Part shown: positions 44,452 through 53,489 of the stretch, piece after piece
Position numbering within the stretch: position 1 is the stretch's first letter
Layout of the letters: every line of letters begins with the position of its first letter
Assembly: GCA_965223105.1 (NCBI GenBank)
Contig: OZ244987.1
Coordinates: 6,510,001 to 6,574,000 of the forward strand
DNA from: JABDMH01 sp965223105
Lineage (GTDB): Bacteria; Bacteroidota; Bacteroidia; Chitinophagales; Saprospiraceae
Length of the DNA stretch: 64,000 bases
Reading direction: 5' to 3'
Notes under the pieces: generated by a model
Seen by the model: only the letters and a program-made list of their open reading frames with translations
Database searches by the model: none
What the model was told of the DNA's origin: nothing
Position numbers and translations under genes: made by a program

Positions 44452-45333
44452 ATGAACCGACACCGTATAAAGATGAGCCGAAAACTTGTCAAGATCACTC
44501 TACTATCCCTAGGTCTGATCCATTTTTCGAACAGCATGAGTGCCCAAGACCGTTTGAGCTATGGCTTTAAGGCCGGCTTGAATTCTTCGAAATTTGGTGG
44601 CCCATCGCTGGCTGAGGAAAAATTTGAGTCCAATATCGGATTTCACTTGGGCGTTATATTCCGGTATTCAATTACCGATCTCTTTGGTGTTAAGGGTGAA
44701 TTTATGTATTCACAGAAAGGAGGTGACTATACTTACGAAGGGGCCTCTCCTTTTTATTTACAGCCTTTAAATGCCTCACCGACTTTGCTGCAAGGAGAAA
44801 GGCGGATGAGTGTAAAGGTATCCAATGCCTATCTGGATTTTCCGGTTCTGTTTTATGGTCGATTCGGTCCTTTGGAGATCAACGGGGGAATCAATTTTGG
44901 TCTGTTGGTTTCGGCGACAGGCGGTGGACAATTGACGTATGACAGTGACAATCCACCAATTGATCCCTTTATGCTCAACCTCGATCACCGTTATTTTGCC
45001 GATGAAGCAAGGCAGGCCAGTCCCATTGGTTCCACAATGCTAAGACTCGAAAATGAAGACATCGCCATCGCTCGACAGATCGGCGCCTACTATGAATATG
45101 AGGAAAAGAGAAGTAATCTATTCAAGCGGACGGATTTTGGCCTGAATGCAGGGCTGTCTTTCTTTCTCAATGAGGGATTATATTTGGGTTTTAGGGTAAA
45201 CTACGGTTTGACCGATGTTACCAATGAGGAGGCTGACATTACCTATAAGACTTTTGACGGATTCAGTCCAGCCCTACAAAATGACAATGACAATCAGATC
45301 TCGTACCAATTTTCGGTGGGTTTTAGTTTTTGA
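44452..45333 (+). CDS. Outer-membrane beta-barrel protein (porin-like, PorT-family type)
   Basis: From ATG 44452 the protein has 293 residues. The signal peptide ends NSMSAQ. The mature part alternates hydrophobic strands and polar loops (LSYGFKAGLNSSKFGG, NIGFHLGVIFRYSI, YLDFPVLFYGRFG, LGFRVNYGLTDV) and ends in a phenylalanine strand, ISYQFSVGFSF. This is the OMP_b-brl_2/PorT-like barrel common in Bacteroidota. Another ATG at 44473 is also a possible start. No partner is encoded beside it. Outer-membrane location is well supported, function unknown. Confidence 0.85.
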   Translation: MNRHRIKMSRKLVKITLLSLGLIHFSNSMSAQDRLSYGFKAGLNSSKFGGPSLAEEKFESNIGFHLGVIFRYSITDLFGVKGEFMYSQKGGDYTYEGASPFYLQPLNASPTLLQGERRMSVKVSNAYLDFPVLFYGRFGPLEINGGINFGLLVSATGGGQLTYDSDNPPIDPFMLNLDHRYFADEARQASPIGSTMLRLENEDIAIARQIGAYYEYEEKRSNLFKRTDFGLNAGLSFFLNEGLYLGFRVNYGLTDVTNEEADITYKTFDGFSPALQNDNDNQISYQFSVGFSF

Positions 45334-45696
45334 ATAGGGCCAGTACTCTCTCAATTAAATTTTTGTAGTCAATCTCAATTTGATTTTCGTTGATGTTCAA
45401 GGTGCAAGTAGTCGTGGTAGGAGCCACGGCGAGGCTTTGCAACGAAGAAATTCACGAAATGAATTTGAAATTCTTGCTCATATTTTAGTGGACGAAAAAC
45501 TAGACCTAGTGCTTCATCCAAGAAGTATATGATATTAGGGGGGCAGCTAGTTTTTGACAGATCGAAGAGGCGAAACCCCGCCTGAATGACTTCAGTCGGG
45601 CAGGCGAGCATAGGCGTAACTATGTGAGGCTTTTGACGATGAAGAGATGTCGGAAAGTAGCATGCCAGTAGTATTAGATATTTTTTGAATGAAGCA
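45334..45696. other. Noncoding stretch between the beta-barrel and TonB receptor genes
   Basis: A minus-strand frame at 45375-45611 is open but resembles no family. The sequence has hairpin-like GC tracts (for example GGTAGGAGCCACGGCGAGGC) such as are often scattered in Bacteroidota intergenic regions. No promoter or RNA gene was recognised. Confidence 0.35.
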
Positions 45697-48189
45697 CTAC
45701 ATCATCGCATATAGACTTAGGGCAATATTACGGCCCGGGGCACTTAGGCCAGAAGCAAATGGCCGATAATGAAGATCAAATAGATTTTCCAAAGCTACTT
45801 GTGCCCGCAGCGTTTTATTGATTTCATAGCTGGCGTATAGGTTGTAGGTAGTCCATGCTGGCGTGCCTACTGGCGTTGCTTTGTCAAGATTATCCGCTGA
45901 ATTTGAGGAATATTGTGAGATGTCTTTGGCTCCGTTAAATCTGATTATTCCCTCCAGTCGCCAGCTGCCTTTTTCATAACGCAATGTTCCCCTGCCATAG
46001 AGCGGTGGAATATGGGCCATAGGCTCTTCATTTTCGCTGGTCTCTGTCCGTCCTTTGATGAAATTGATCGATCCTTCGAAGGTTAGATCTGCTGCCAGCT
46101 GGATCTCGCTGCTTAGCGAAACTCCCCAAACTCGACCTTCATTTGCGTTTACATTGGCCACCACATGAAATTGCTCACCCGCGTATTCCAGGATCGAGTC
46201 CCCATTGGGTAAGGTACTTACTGCTTGGATTATGGCGTGGTCTAAATGGGTGTAAAAGCCGGTAATACTGAAGAGATGTTGACCATTTTTACTGGGTAAC
46301 TCTTTGGTAAGGGTGAGTTCTGTCTGTAGCGACTGTTCTGGTCTTAAATCGGGATTTGGTGTGCTTGCAGAACCCCCTTTAATTCTAATCTTGGCCAGGT
46401 CATCAACATTGGGTGCCCGAAATGCTGATCCAATGCTGCCTAAAATGTGCATACCCTCACTGAGCAGATAATTAAGACTTGCACTCCAGGTAAAAGCATC
46501 GTTCAAATTTTGAATTCCTTGATAGTACTGATCTGGCCAGCGAACCAATTGTGGTGTATAGGCAATCTCAGTGGTAATGTGGGAATAACGGACTCCAAAA
46601 TTTGATGTCAGCCGATCTGACCACTGTGCGGTTAGCTGTCCGTAAATGCCGAGAGATCCCATGACCGCTAAGTCGTCAGGATATCTGGTAAGTTCGTCAA
46701 ATCGAATATCTCCCCCCTCGCGGTCTGTTGAAAAAGCCACTGAGGTCAAGTCATTATAATCATAAGCGAGGCCATATCCCAATTGCCATCGTTCGTCTTT
46801 AGACAAATTCTTTTCGAGATCAAGGGTAGCAGAATATACCCTTATTGATTCCTCTTGATGTGTTCTTCTAAGCTGACCTACCCTTCGGTTTATTCGATTT
46901 TCTCCTATCTCTTGAATGGCCAGGATCAACAATGCTTTATCAAATGCTGGATTCTTTGACAACCATTTGGTTCGAGAAGACAGCAATAGCCGGTCTTGTG
47001 GACCATAGTACCATTCTGCGAACGTCAAATCCGCTGGTCCATCGTCTTCCTCAATCAATTGGTCATAGCGTGGGATGTCAGAGCTGGTGGAGTATTGAAA
47101 GTTGAAAGTTTGTTCAAAGGTGAAAGATGGTCGCCATTTCAATTTATGCATCATATCGAATTGCCAATAGCTTGTACCTTTTTGAAGATAGGGATCGGCA
47201 TTCTTGATGTGCTGGTCTTCGGAGTCTGTCACCCTTACAAAATACAGCCGTTTACCAAAGTCAGGAAACCGGTCATCAGCTTTGCTCCCAGACTGTAAAT
47301 CCTCAAAATCACTAAAAGTGAAGGTGCCCCGGTAACCAAATTTTCTTCCGCCTACCCCAAATGAGGCATGGGCTGTTTTCTCCTGGTTTGCTGAAGCGAA
47401 GCGAACAAAAGCATCGATATCTTTCTCAAGTGACTCGCCAGTAGACATCGGAGGTTCCTGGGTGCGAAAGTGAATTACTCCACCCAGGGCATCACTGCCG
47501 TAGAGTAAAGAGCCTGGTCCATAGATCACCTCCATTTGTGACAGGGAAGTTGGATCTACAGTGATCGCATTCTGTAAGTGCCCACTGCGATAGATCGCGT
47601 TGTTCATTCTCACACCATCTACTACCAGGAGTACCCTATTGGCTTCAAAGCCTCTGAGGATTGGACTGCCACCCCCCATTTGACTTTTTTGGACGAAGAC
47701 TGCGGCATGGTTTGCCAAAGCATCGGCTGAGGTCTGACTTTGGGTAAATGCCAGATCTCTGGCCTTGATCTGGTCTACTTGATAGGGTAACGAACGCTGA
47801 TTGGCGTCGGTTCGGCCGACAACAACAACTTCATCAAGATGATGGCTGATTGGAGATAGGATGACTTCGACTATCTCGGAAAGCTGAAGATCCTCAACTG
47901 CCATGGTCACGACATCGTAACCAAAAGAAGTAAAACACAATGAATCAACCTCTGGCCAATCGGTAACCTTGGCAATCCCATTTTCATTGGTTAACAATTG
48001 CCAGCCAAAATCGGAACTATGTACATAGGCTCCAACCAGCGGTTGACCCTTATCATTTAATAATACGAGGGTTGAAGTGTCATTCAGCTGTGCAAAACCC
48101 TTTGATGCAAAAGAAAGGGCCACAATGATCATCATCACTCCATTAAGCCACTGCTTTGGGTAATTTGATCGAAAAAGTGGTGCCCACAT
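45697..48189 (-). CDS. TonB-dependent outer-membrane receptor with carboxypeptidase-like regulatory domain
   Basis: The chosen start (ATG 48189) gives 830 residues with a signal ending SKGFAQ and overlaps the upstream kinase gene by 47 bases. A later ATG at 48135 would not overlap but would leave a leader with no positive charge. A CarboxypepD_reg-like domain (GQPLVGAYVHSSDFGWQLL) precedes the plug, which reads PILRGFEANRVLLVVDGVRMN and GPGSLLYGSDALGGVIHF. The barrel ends in LENLFDLHYRPF and GRNIALSLYAMM. It imports a TonB-dependent ligand (siderophore, haem or similar), not a SusC-type glycan. No SusD gene is adjacent. Confidence 0.9.
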   Translation of the reverse strand: MWAPLFRSNYPKQWLNGVMMIIVALSFASKGFAQLNDTSTLVLLNDKGQPLVGAYVHSSDFGWQLLTNENGIAKVTDWPEVDSLCFTSFGYDVVTMAVEDLQLSEIVEVILSPISHHLDEVVVVGRTDANQRSLPYQVDQIKARDLAFTQSQTSADALANHAAVFVQKSQMGGGSPILRGFEANRVLLVVDGVRMNNAIYRSGHLQNAITVDPTSLSQMEVIYGPGSLLYGSDALGGVIHFRTQEPPMSTGESLEKDIDAFVRFASANQEKTAHASFGVGGRKFGYRGTFTFSDFEDLQSGSKADDRFPDFGKRLYFVRVTDSEDQHIKNADPYLQKGTSYWQFDMMHKLKWRPSFTFEQTFNFQYSTSSDIPRYDQLIEEDDGPADLTFAEWYYGPQDRLLLSSRTKWLSKNPAFDKALLILAIQEIGENRINRRVGQLRRTHQEESIRVYSATLDLEKNLSKDERWQLGYGLAYDYNDLTSVAFSTDREGGDIRFDELTRYPDDLAVMGSLGIYGQLTAQWSDRLTSNFGVRYSHITTEIAYTPQLVRWPDQYYQGIQNLNDAFTWSASLNYLLSEGMHILGSIGSAFRAPNVDDLAKIRIKGGSASTPNPDLRPEQSLQTELTLTKELPSKNGQHLFSITGFYTHLDHAIIQAVSTLPNGDSILEYAGEQFHVVANVNANEGRVWGVSLSSEIQLAADLTFEGSINFIKGRTETSENEEPMAHIPPLYGRGTLRYEKGSWRLEGIIRFNGAKDISQYSSNSADNLDKATPVGTPAWTTYNLYASYEINKTLRAQVALENLFDLHYRPFASGLSAPGRNIALSLYAMM

Positions 48190-49306
48190 TTTGCTCAGAT
48201 TTTTTGACATATATCTTCCCCTTGTGATAATTTTCAATAATGCGTTTTGCCAATGAAAGACCCAAGCCCCATCCTCTTTTCTTAGTGGTAAATCCGGGCT
48301 GAAAGACCATCTTTTGGTTACTGCTGGGAATGCCTTTTCCCGTATCAGAAATATCCACAACGACATACTGATCATCTTCAACTACTTCGGCCTTAATGAC
48401 ACCTTTCCCATCCATTGCATCTAACGAATTCCTCAACAGGTTTTCAACGACCCAGTTAAACAAATGGGCGTTAATATTTACATAAAGTGGAGAGCCATTT
48501 TGATGGGGAAAATCGAATTGCACCTTTCGTGAGGCCCGTTTTTGCATGTAATCCTTAGATTTAGCTAGTTGCTCAAAGATGTTTTTCCTTTCGAGATTAG
48601 GTGCGGAACCGATTTTCGAAAATCGATCAGCTATGAGCTCCAGGCGACCCACATCATTGGTTAATTCATTGAGAATCTCATACTTGTGGTCCGTGGGTGG
48701 CACTTCCGTCCGAAGGTGCTCAATCCATGCCATAATGGCACTAATGGGTGTTCCCAACTGGTGAGCCGTTTCCTTGGCCATACCTACCCATACCTGATTT
48801 TGTTCCGCCTTGCGACTGGCACTGATAATGATATAGCCAAGCCCCATAAAGGTGGCCAACATAAGCAACATCACCAATGGAAAGAAGGTAATCAAAGTAG
48901 AAAGTCGCGAGTGCTTAAAATAAATCTCCTGCTCCAAGCCAAATCCTTTGAAGACAATGGGTTCAACCCCTCGGTTACGTTGGCGTTCTACTTCCTCCCA
49001 AATCTCTTCCTGGGTGGTACCTTCCGGAAAATGTTGCCATTGTAGATTGTAATTATCAGTAACGACAATGATAGGAATAGTCTGGTTGGTCTCAATGATC
49101 TCAAATGGTATGGTGACATCACGGTCCAGATCAGTGTTGCGAGCCAGTTCCTCATGAGCTTTTGCCAACAATTGTACTTTATTTCGCTCAGCCTCTTCGA
49201 GGCTTTCGGCCAGGTAAGAAGTATAACCCATCACGATGATCATGATTATGACACCGGCGATAATCATGTAGACCTTCCAAGCACTTCTTTTTTGGTAGAT
49301 GTTCAT
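48143..49306 (-). CDS. Sensor histidine kinase
   Basis: The 387-residue protein has two membrane helices (about 14-31 and 139-161) enclosing a periplasmic sensor domain of about 105 residues. The dimerisation/phosphoacceptor region reads GMAKETAHQLGTPISAIM, with His 182. The ATPase has the N-box VVENLLRNSLDAM, the G1 box ISDTGKGIP and the G2 box KRGWGLGLSL. It is complete, but no response regulator gene is present in the window. Its 3' end overlaps the TonB receptor start, so the two are co-transcribed, and the kinase may sense the receptor's ligand. Confidence 0.92.
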   Translation of the reverse strand: MNIYQKRSAWKVYMIIAGVIIMIIVMGYTSYLAESLEEAERNKVQLLAKAHEELARNTDLDRDVTIPFEIIETNQTIPIIVVTDNYNLQWQHFPEGTTQEEIWEEVERQRNRGVEPIVFKGFGLEQEIYFKHSRLSTLITFFPLVMLLMLATFMGLGYIIISASRKAEQNQVWVGMAKETAHQLGTPISAIMAWIEHLRTEVPPTDHKYEILNELTNDVGRLELIADRFSKIGSAPNLERKNIFEQLAKSKDYMQKRASRKVQFDFPHQNGSPLYVNINAHLFNWVVENLLRNSLDAMDGKGVIKAEVVEDDQYVVVDISDTGKGIPSSNQKMVFQPGFTTKKRGWGLGLSLAKRIIENYHKGKIYVKKSEQNVGTTFSIKLPKAVA

Positions 49307-49369
49307 ACCCTTGAACTGCGAAATTCCTTTAAGAAACGATTCACAGATTGGAATGTTATGTTTAACGAA

Positions 49370-49399
49370 TTGAATATCAATCGGCTAAAACTATCTTTG
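49370..49399 (+). promoter_or_regulatory. Bacteroidota sigma-A promoter of rlmN
   Basis: TTG at 49370-49372 and TATCTTTG at 49392-49399 are separated by exactly 19 bases, an excellent match to the consensus. Transcription would start about five to seven bases after the second box, at about 49404-49406, where the GTG start codon lies. Confidence 0.65.
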
Positions 49400-49405
49400 C
49401 ACTCT

Positions 49406-50461
49406 GTGTCGAACACTACAAAAATACGAGATATCCGTGGTCTCTCGAAGGCCGAGATCAAGCAATTTTTGGTGGAGGAGCTGCAGCAACCCGCCTATCG
49501 TGCTGACCAAGTCTGGCAATGGCTTTGGCAAAAAGGCGCTACTCATTTTGACCAAATGACGGATCTGCCCAAATCCGTACGCACCGCACTAGGTACACAG
49601 TTGGATTTGCTGCCCATTGCACTCGATCAGGTGCAAAGCAGTAAAGATGGAACCATCAAGAGTCGCTTCCGTCTGCATGATGGACATCTGATCGAATCGG
49701 TTTTGATCCCAGTCCCGGCAGACCACAGGTTTACCGTATGCGTAAGTTCGCAGGTCGGATGTAGCCTAAGCTGCACATTTTGTGCCACCGGCAAGATGAA
49801 ACGGATACGCAATTTGGATGCCGGTGAGATTTACGATCAAGTCAACATGGTAAATGAGCAATGTGTCGCAGAATATGGTCGCAGGCTAACCAACATTGTC
49901 TTCATGGGTATGGGTGAGCCATTGCTGGCTTATAAGAATGTCATGGATGCCATCCAAAGGATCACTGCACCGGATGGTTTGGGGATATCGCCAAAAAGAA
50001 TCACAGTGAGTACAGCCGGTATAGCGAAAATGATCGAGAGATTGGCTGACGACCAGATAAAATTTAACCTGGCTTTATCTCTACATGCCGCAGACGATGA
50101 CAAAAGGAGTGAAATCATGCCGATTAATGAACAGAATAATCTCTCGAGGTTGAAAGAGGCATTAATTTATTTCCAACTAAATACGCGTAATAAATTGACC
50201 CTGGAATATATCGCTCTGCAGAATTTTAATGACCATGTTTCTGATGCGGTGAATTTGGCAAACTTTTGTCGCGATTTGTCAGTGATCGTGAATATCATTG
50301 AGTACAACCCTATTGAAGGCTTCGCCGGTACAACATCTGATCCCCAACGACTCGATAAGTTCGTCAAAACCCTAACTCGTCATGGTGTCTCCGTAACGGT
50401 GCGCCGGAGCCGTGGTAAAGATATCGATGCTGCCTGCGGACAATTGGCCAATAAGGATTAG
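49406..50461 (+). CDS. rlmN: 23S rRNA / tRNA (adenine-C2) methyltransferase
   Basis: I place the start at GTG 49406 (351 residues), because a consensus promoter directly upstream would initiate there and the first residues, IRDIRGLSKAEIKQFL, match the family's N-terminus. In-frame ATGs upstream (49358, 49154) precede that promoter. The radical-SAM cluster cysteines are in CSLSCTFC (about residues 119-126), with FMGMGEPLLAYKNV after it. The C-terminal catalytic cysteine is in DAACGQLA. It methylates C2 of A2503 in 23S rRNA and A37 of some tRNAs. The divergent kinase gene ends transcription on the other strand. Confidence 0.93.
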   Translation: MSNTTKIRDIRGLSKAEIKQFLVEELQQPAYRADQVWQWLWQKGATHFDQMTDLPKSVRTALGTQLDLLPIALDQVQSSKDGTIKSRFRLHDGHLIESVLIPVPADHRFTVCVSSQVGCSLSCTFCATGKMKRIRNLDAGEIYDQVNMVNEQCVAEYGRRLTNIVFMGMGEPLLAYKNVMDAIQRITAPDGLGISPKRITVSTAGIAKMIERLADDQIKFNLALSLHAADDDKRSEIMPINEQNNLSRLKEALIYFQLNTRNKLTLEYIALQNFNDHVSDAVNLANFCRDLSVIVNIIEYNPIEGFAGTTSDPQRLDKFVKTLTRHGVSVTVRRSRGKDIDAACGQLANKD

Positions 50462-50675
50462 TTAGGCCATTGCTGAATGCTGGCACGTTTTTATAGGTAA
50501 ATCACCCTATACTCATTCCAACGACCGAGTTGAACCGGATGATTTACGGATAATGATTTTACTTCGAAGATCCTTTTTTAGTGCCATGAGTGCAAAAGGA
50601 ACCGATTTTGGCAGCCAATCTGGGGCAATACCCCTGATGCTTTGCCGTTTATATGTAGCTTTGCGTGGCAAACAC

Positions 50676-51521
50676 ATGACAAAATTATTTAATGCTATTC
50701 TTTTAGGGTCAATGCTCCTTCTATCGGGTGGATCAAGCATTGCACAGCAAGGATTTGAGATCGGTGGTTGGTTGGGAGCCTCCCATTATTTTGGTGATCT
50801 CAATACCAGTTTTGATCTGATGCACCCGGGGTTGGCTGGAGGGGCTATTGTCCGGTACAATTTCAACAATCGCCTCAGTACCAAAATTTCCGCCAACTAC
50901 GGTTTCCTTCATGCCGATGATGCCGATTCTAAAAATGCATTCGAACGTCGCCGAAACATTAATTTTCGTACGCATTTGGGCGACCTAAGTGCTCAGATGG
51001 AATTCAATTTTTTCCCATATATCCATGGGAGTCGTGAGAACTACTTCTCTCCTTATTTGTTTGCTGGATTTTCCATTTTCACCTATAGCCCTTTTGCTAT
51101 TTATAACGATGAAAAGACACCTCCTCTTCGAGATCTTGGTACAGAGGGTCAATTCATTGGTGAAGAATACAGCACCTTCCAGCGGGCCATCAATTTTGGA
51201 GGTGGTGTCAAATTTGATGTTACCGCCGAATGGAGCATCAATATTGAGCTCAGTATTCGCAAGCTATTTACCGACTACCTCGATGATGTCAGCACGGTAT
51301 ATCCAGATTTGGGTGAAGTTAGAGGCAACAGGGGAGCTCTGGCTGACATCGCTGCACTTGCATCAGATCCTTCGTTGCTTGATGATGAAGGCAACAAGTT
51401 TGGTATGGTGGGTAGACAACGGGGTGATGACACCAACAACGATGCATATACCTTTTTCTCGGTCGGCTTGCTCTACTATTTTGGCAATGTCAAATGCCCC
51501 GATATTTCCAAAACCCGGTGA
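50676..51521 (+). CDS. Outer-membrane protein of the DUF6089 / PorG-like family
   Basis: From ATG 50676 the product has 281 residues with signal peptide (SGGSSIAQQ). GFEIGGWLGASHYFGDLN, FSPYLFAGFSIFTYSPFA and RKLFTDYLDDVSTVYPDLG are family landmarks, and the end reads YTFFSVGLLYYFGNVKCPDI. The DUF6089 family includes PorG of the type IX secretion system and related proteins. Close sequence to PorG suggests a role at the outer membrane, but no other T9SS gene lies in the window. The upstream in-frame starts from 50553 are not signal-like. Confidence 0.85.
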   Translation: MTKLFNAILLGSMLLLSGGSSIAQQGFEIGGWLGASHYFGDLNTSFDLMHPGLAGGAIVRYNFNNRLSTKISANYGFLHADDADSKNAFERRRNINFRTHLGDLSAQMEFNFFPYIHGSRENYFSPYLFAGFSIFTYSPFAIYNDEKTPPLRDLGTEGQFIGEEYSTFQRAINFGGGVKFDVTAEWSINIELSIRKLFTDYLDDVSTVYPDLGEVRGNRGALADIAALASDPSLLDDEGNKFGMVGRQRGDDTNNDAYTFFSVGLLYYFGNVKCPDISKTR

Positions 51522-51608
51522 GTTATCCTTGACCTCCGGGAGTCCTGTCCATCGAAAGTGCACCAGCCTCCAATGTTACAAAGTCATCAAACTAACCCAC
51601 ATTGGGGA

Positions 51609-52208
51609 TCATTTACCACCATACCTTAGTGGGGGTATCTTCTGACCAGCTTCGCAAGATTCGATCAAAATCCGCAACCTACGCTGGCGAGTTTCTTCCC
51701 GCTTTGCAGACATGACCCAATGGACAGACTGTCTGGTGTAACCAGGAGCCAATTCCCGGAAAAATTTCCATGCAGTTCCATTGGATTTGATCTGGTCTTC
51801 GTACTCCTGTTTGAGTTTGAACTTCTGTCGTTCGTACGAAGCATTGCCTGTTTTTGATTTCTTTCGCTTTTCATAAACCTTCAACCCGGCTGGACTGACC
51901 CGGCCCTGTTTCAGAAGCTCCTCGATCATTGCAATATTCTTAAAACTCCAATTACTTTCTGGCTTTCTTGGACTGAACCGGATCCTATATCGCTCATCGT
52001 CAATGGTCTTTCGCAATCCGTCAATCCAACCAAAACACAGGGCTTCTCTGACTGACTCTTCCCAAGTGATGCTGGGTTTACCAGTCGCTACTTTATAATA
52101 TCCTACCCATAGTACTTCTTCATTGGCGTGATGCTGATTCAGCCAGTCTCGAAAGGCAGATGGGTTCTCAAAGAATAAAGGTTCCTCTTGCATCTTTGTA
52201 ATTGCCAT
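51609..52208 (-). CDS. YdeI/OmpD-associated family protein
   Basis: The 199-residue protein opens with EPLFFENPSAFRDWLNQHHA and has EESVREALCFGWIDGLRK and RFSPRKPESNWSFKNI, the signatures of the larger YdeI-type family (PF13376 tail: APGYTRQSVHWVMSAKREET). The tail recurs in proteins involved in resistance to cationic peptides or stress, but the function is unproved. A second member of the wider family is at 13286. The start ATG 52208 may alternatively be 52193. Confidence 0.85.
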   Translation of the reverse strand: MAITKMQEEPLFFENPSAFRDWLNQHHANEEVLWVGYYKVATGKPSITWEESVREALCFGWIDGLRKTIDDERYRIRFSPRKPESNWSFKNIAMIEELLKQGRVSPAGLKVYEKRKKSKTGNASYERQKFKLKQEYEDQIKSNGTAWKFFRELAPGYTRQSVHWVMSAKREETRQRRLRILIESCEAGQKIPPLRYGGK

Positions 52209-52511
52209 TTGAAGTCTTCCTCACACGAGGCCTACGGTCGGCATCGAGATTCGATATGTCAAAAAATAATTGAACCACTAGGATCAGATTCTAATGATAA
52301 CTCATAGTGCCTATGTCATACACCACTAATATCACACAATTAGCGACATAGCACCAGTAGGAGTATTCTGTTTTCTAAAGTCAGCACTGGGATTTCGGAT
52401 TCTTCAGAAATCCAGAATGGGAAACTGAATGGCCATGTATGGCGATTTCGATTCTACAAGAGTGCCACCGTTGCTGTGGGATCCCGGGATCCAACTCAGG
52501 TCAAAAATCCA
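52209..52511. other. Intergenic stretch
   Basis: No gene, repeat or clear promoter is seen in the roughly 300 bases between two minus-strand genes. Confidence 0.4.
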
Positions 52512-52985
52512 CTACTCTGCCCTGGTGAAATAGTGATCACAATAGCCGCGAAAACTGCCATTGATCTCCAAACGATCTTCACAAAACAATATCAAGCCCT
52601 CGATACTGCGAGAAATGGGTTGAGTGCTGAGGGTGTATAGAAGATCTTCGGCTTCTTTGCTTAGGGTCCAGGTACCGGAATAGACCTCTCTACCGTCTAT
52701 GATATGTTGTACATTTTGATTTTCACCAAAAATCACTAAAGAAGCTCGAGAGAATGCTTTGGCGCCACCACCAGAGAAAGCGCTGCAATCTGTTTCCTGC
52801 CAGGACCAGGTACCGGTAAGTTGACTGAGTATCTGTGCTTCGCTTTGTGTATTCTTCCTGTGACAATCCCACATTGCTTGATGGGCGGAGATGTGATCTT
52901 TGTTGCACGATGTTATTATGAAAATTATCGACCAAGGCAGCAAATTGTATTTGAGTAAGACCGCCAAATATCCTGACAAAGTCAT
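52512..52985 (-). CDS. Small lipoprotein of unknown function, lipocalin-like
   Basis: From ATG 52985 the product has 157 residues. A hydrophobic leader ends in IIFIITSC, a lipobox, so the protein is probably anchored. The mature part has LSQLTGTWSWQETDC, ASLVIFGENQNVQHIIDGRE and YSGTWTLSKEAEDLLYTLS, the start-of-barrel pattern L-x-G-x-W of lipocalin-like domains, and a final strand with a Cys-Asp-His-Tyr end. The family is unknown to me. It is divergent from the YjbQ gene with about 80 bases between starts. Confidence 0.6.
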   Translation of the reverse strand: MTLSGYLAVLLKYNLLPWSIIFIITSCNKDHISAHQAMWDCHRKNTQSEAQILSQLTGTWSWQETDCSAFSGGGAKAFSRASLVIFGENQNVQHIIDGREVYSGTWTLSKEAEDLLYTLSTQPISRSIEGLILFCEDRLEINGSFRGYCDHYFTRAE

Positions 52986-53066
52986 TTTAGAAATCACCAC
53001 CTTTGAGTACTTTGACGTGCAAATCAGAAGATTATTTTACCTAGAATCGTTAAATAATAAGCACCT

Positions 53067-53477
53067 GTGGTTAGACACTATGACATCAACCTACGAGCTT
53101 ACGAGCGCGGGTACCACCTGATTACCAAGCAAGTTGTGAATCAAATTGATTTGATTCCGCAGGATGGAATTTTTAGCCTGTTTATCAAGCATACTTCCGC
53201 CGCCATTTGCCTCAATGAAAATGCAGATCCTTCGGTCAGGGTAGATTTTGAAAAAATTCTTAACCATCTCGTGCCAGAAAACCTTCCTTTCTTGTCGCAT
53301 ACTATCGAAGGTCCAGACGATATGCCAGCGCACATTAAGGCGGCTTTAATTGGCAACTCTCTGACCATCCCTATTAAAAAAGGTAGACTGGATCTGGGAA
53401 CCTGGCAAGGCATCTACCTCTGTGAGTTTAGAAACCACGCCAGTAGTCGTAGATTGACTGCATCGATTTTCTGGTAA
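53067..53477 (+). CDS. YjbQ family (UPF0047) secondary thiamine-phosphate synthase-like protein
   Basis: The 136-residue protein (GTG start) contains SLFIKHTSAAICLNENAD, EGPDDMPAHIKAALIGNSL and GTWQGIYLCEFR, the three conserved blocks of PF01894. E. coli YjbQ has weak thiamine phosphate synthase activity, while the main role of the family is uncertain. The residues around the metal-binding histidines (H in IKHTSA and in DDMPAHIKA) are intact. It is followed after 12 bases by a ferredoxin-reductase gene in the same direction, so the two are one transcript. Confidence 0.9.
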   Translation: MVRHYDINLRAYERGYHLITKQVVNQIDLIPQDGIFSLFIKHTSAAICLNENADPSVRVDFEKILNHLVPENLPFLSHTIEGPDDMPAHIKAALIGNSLTIPIKKGRLDLGTWQGIYLCEFRNHASSRRLTASIFW

Positions 53478-53489
53478 GTTCCTCAACGT

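Noticed and set aside
45375..45611. Minus-strand 78-residue frame
   Set aside because: No homologous pattern, and the region looks like a noncoding repeat-rich gap.
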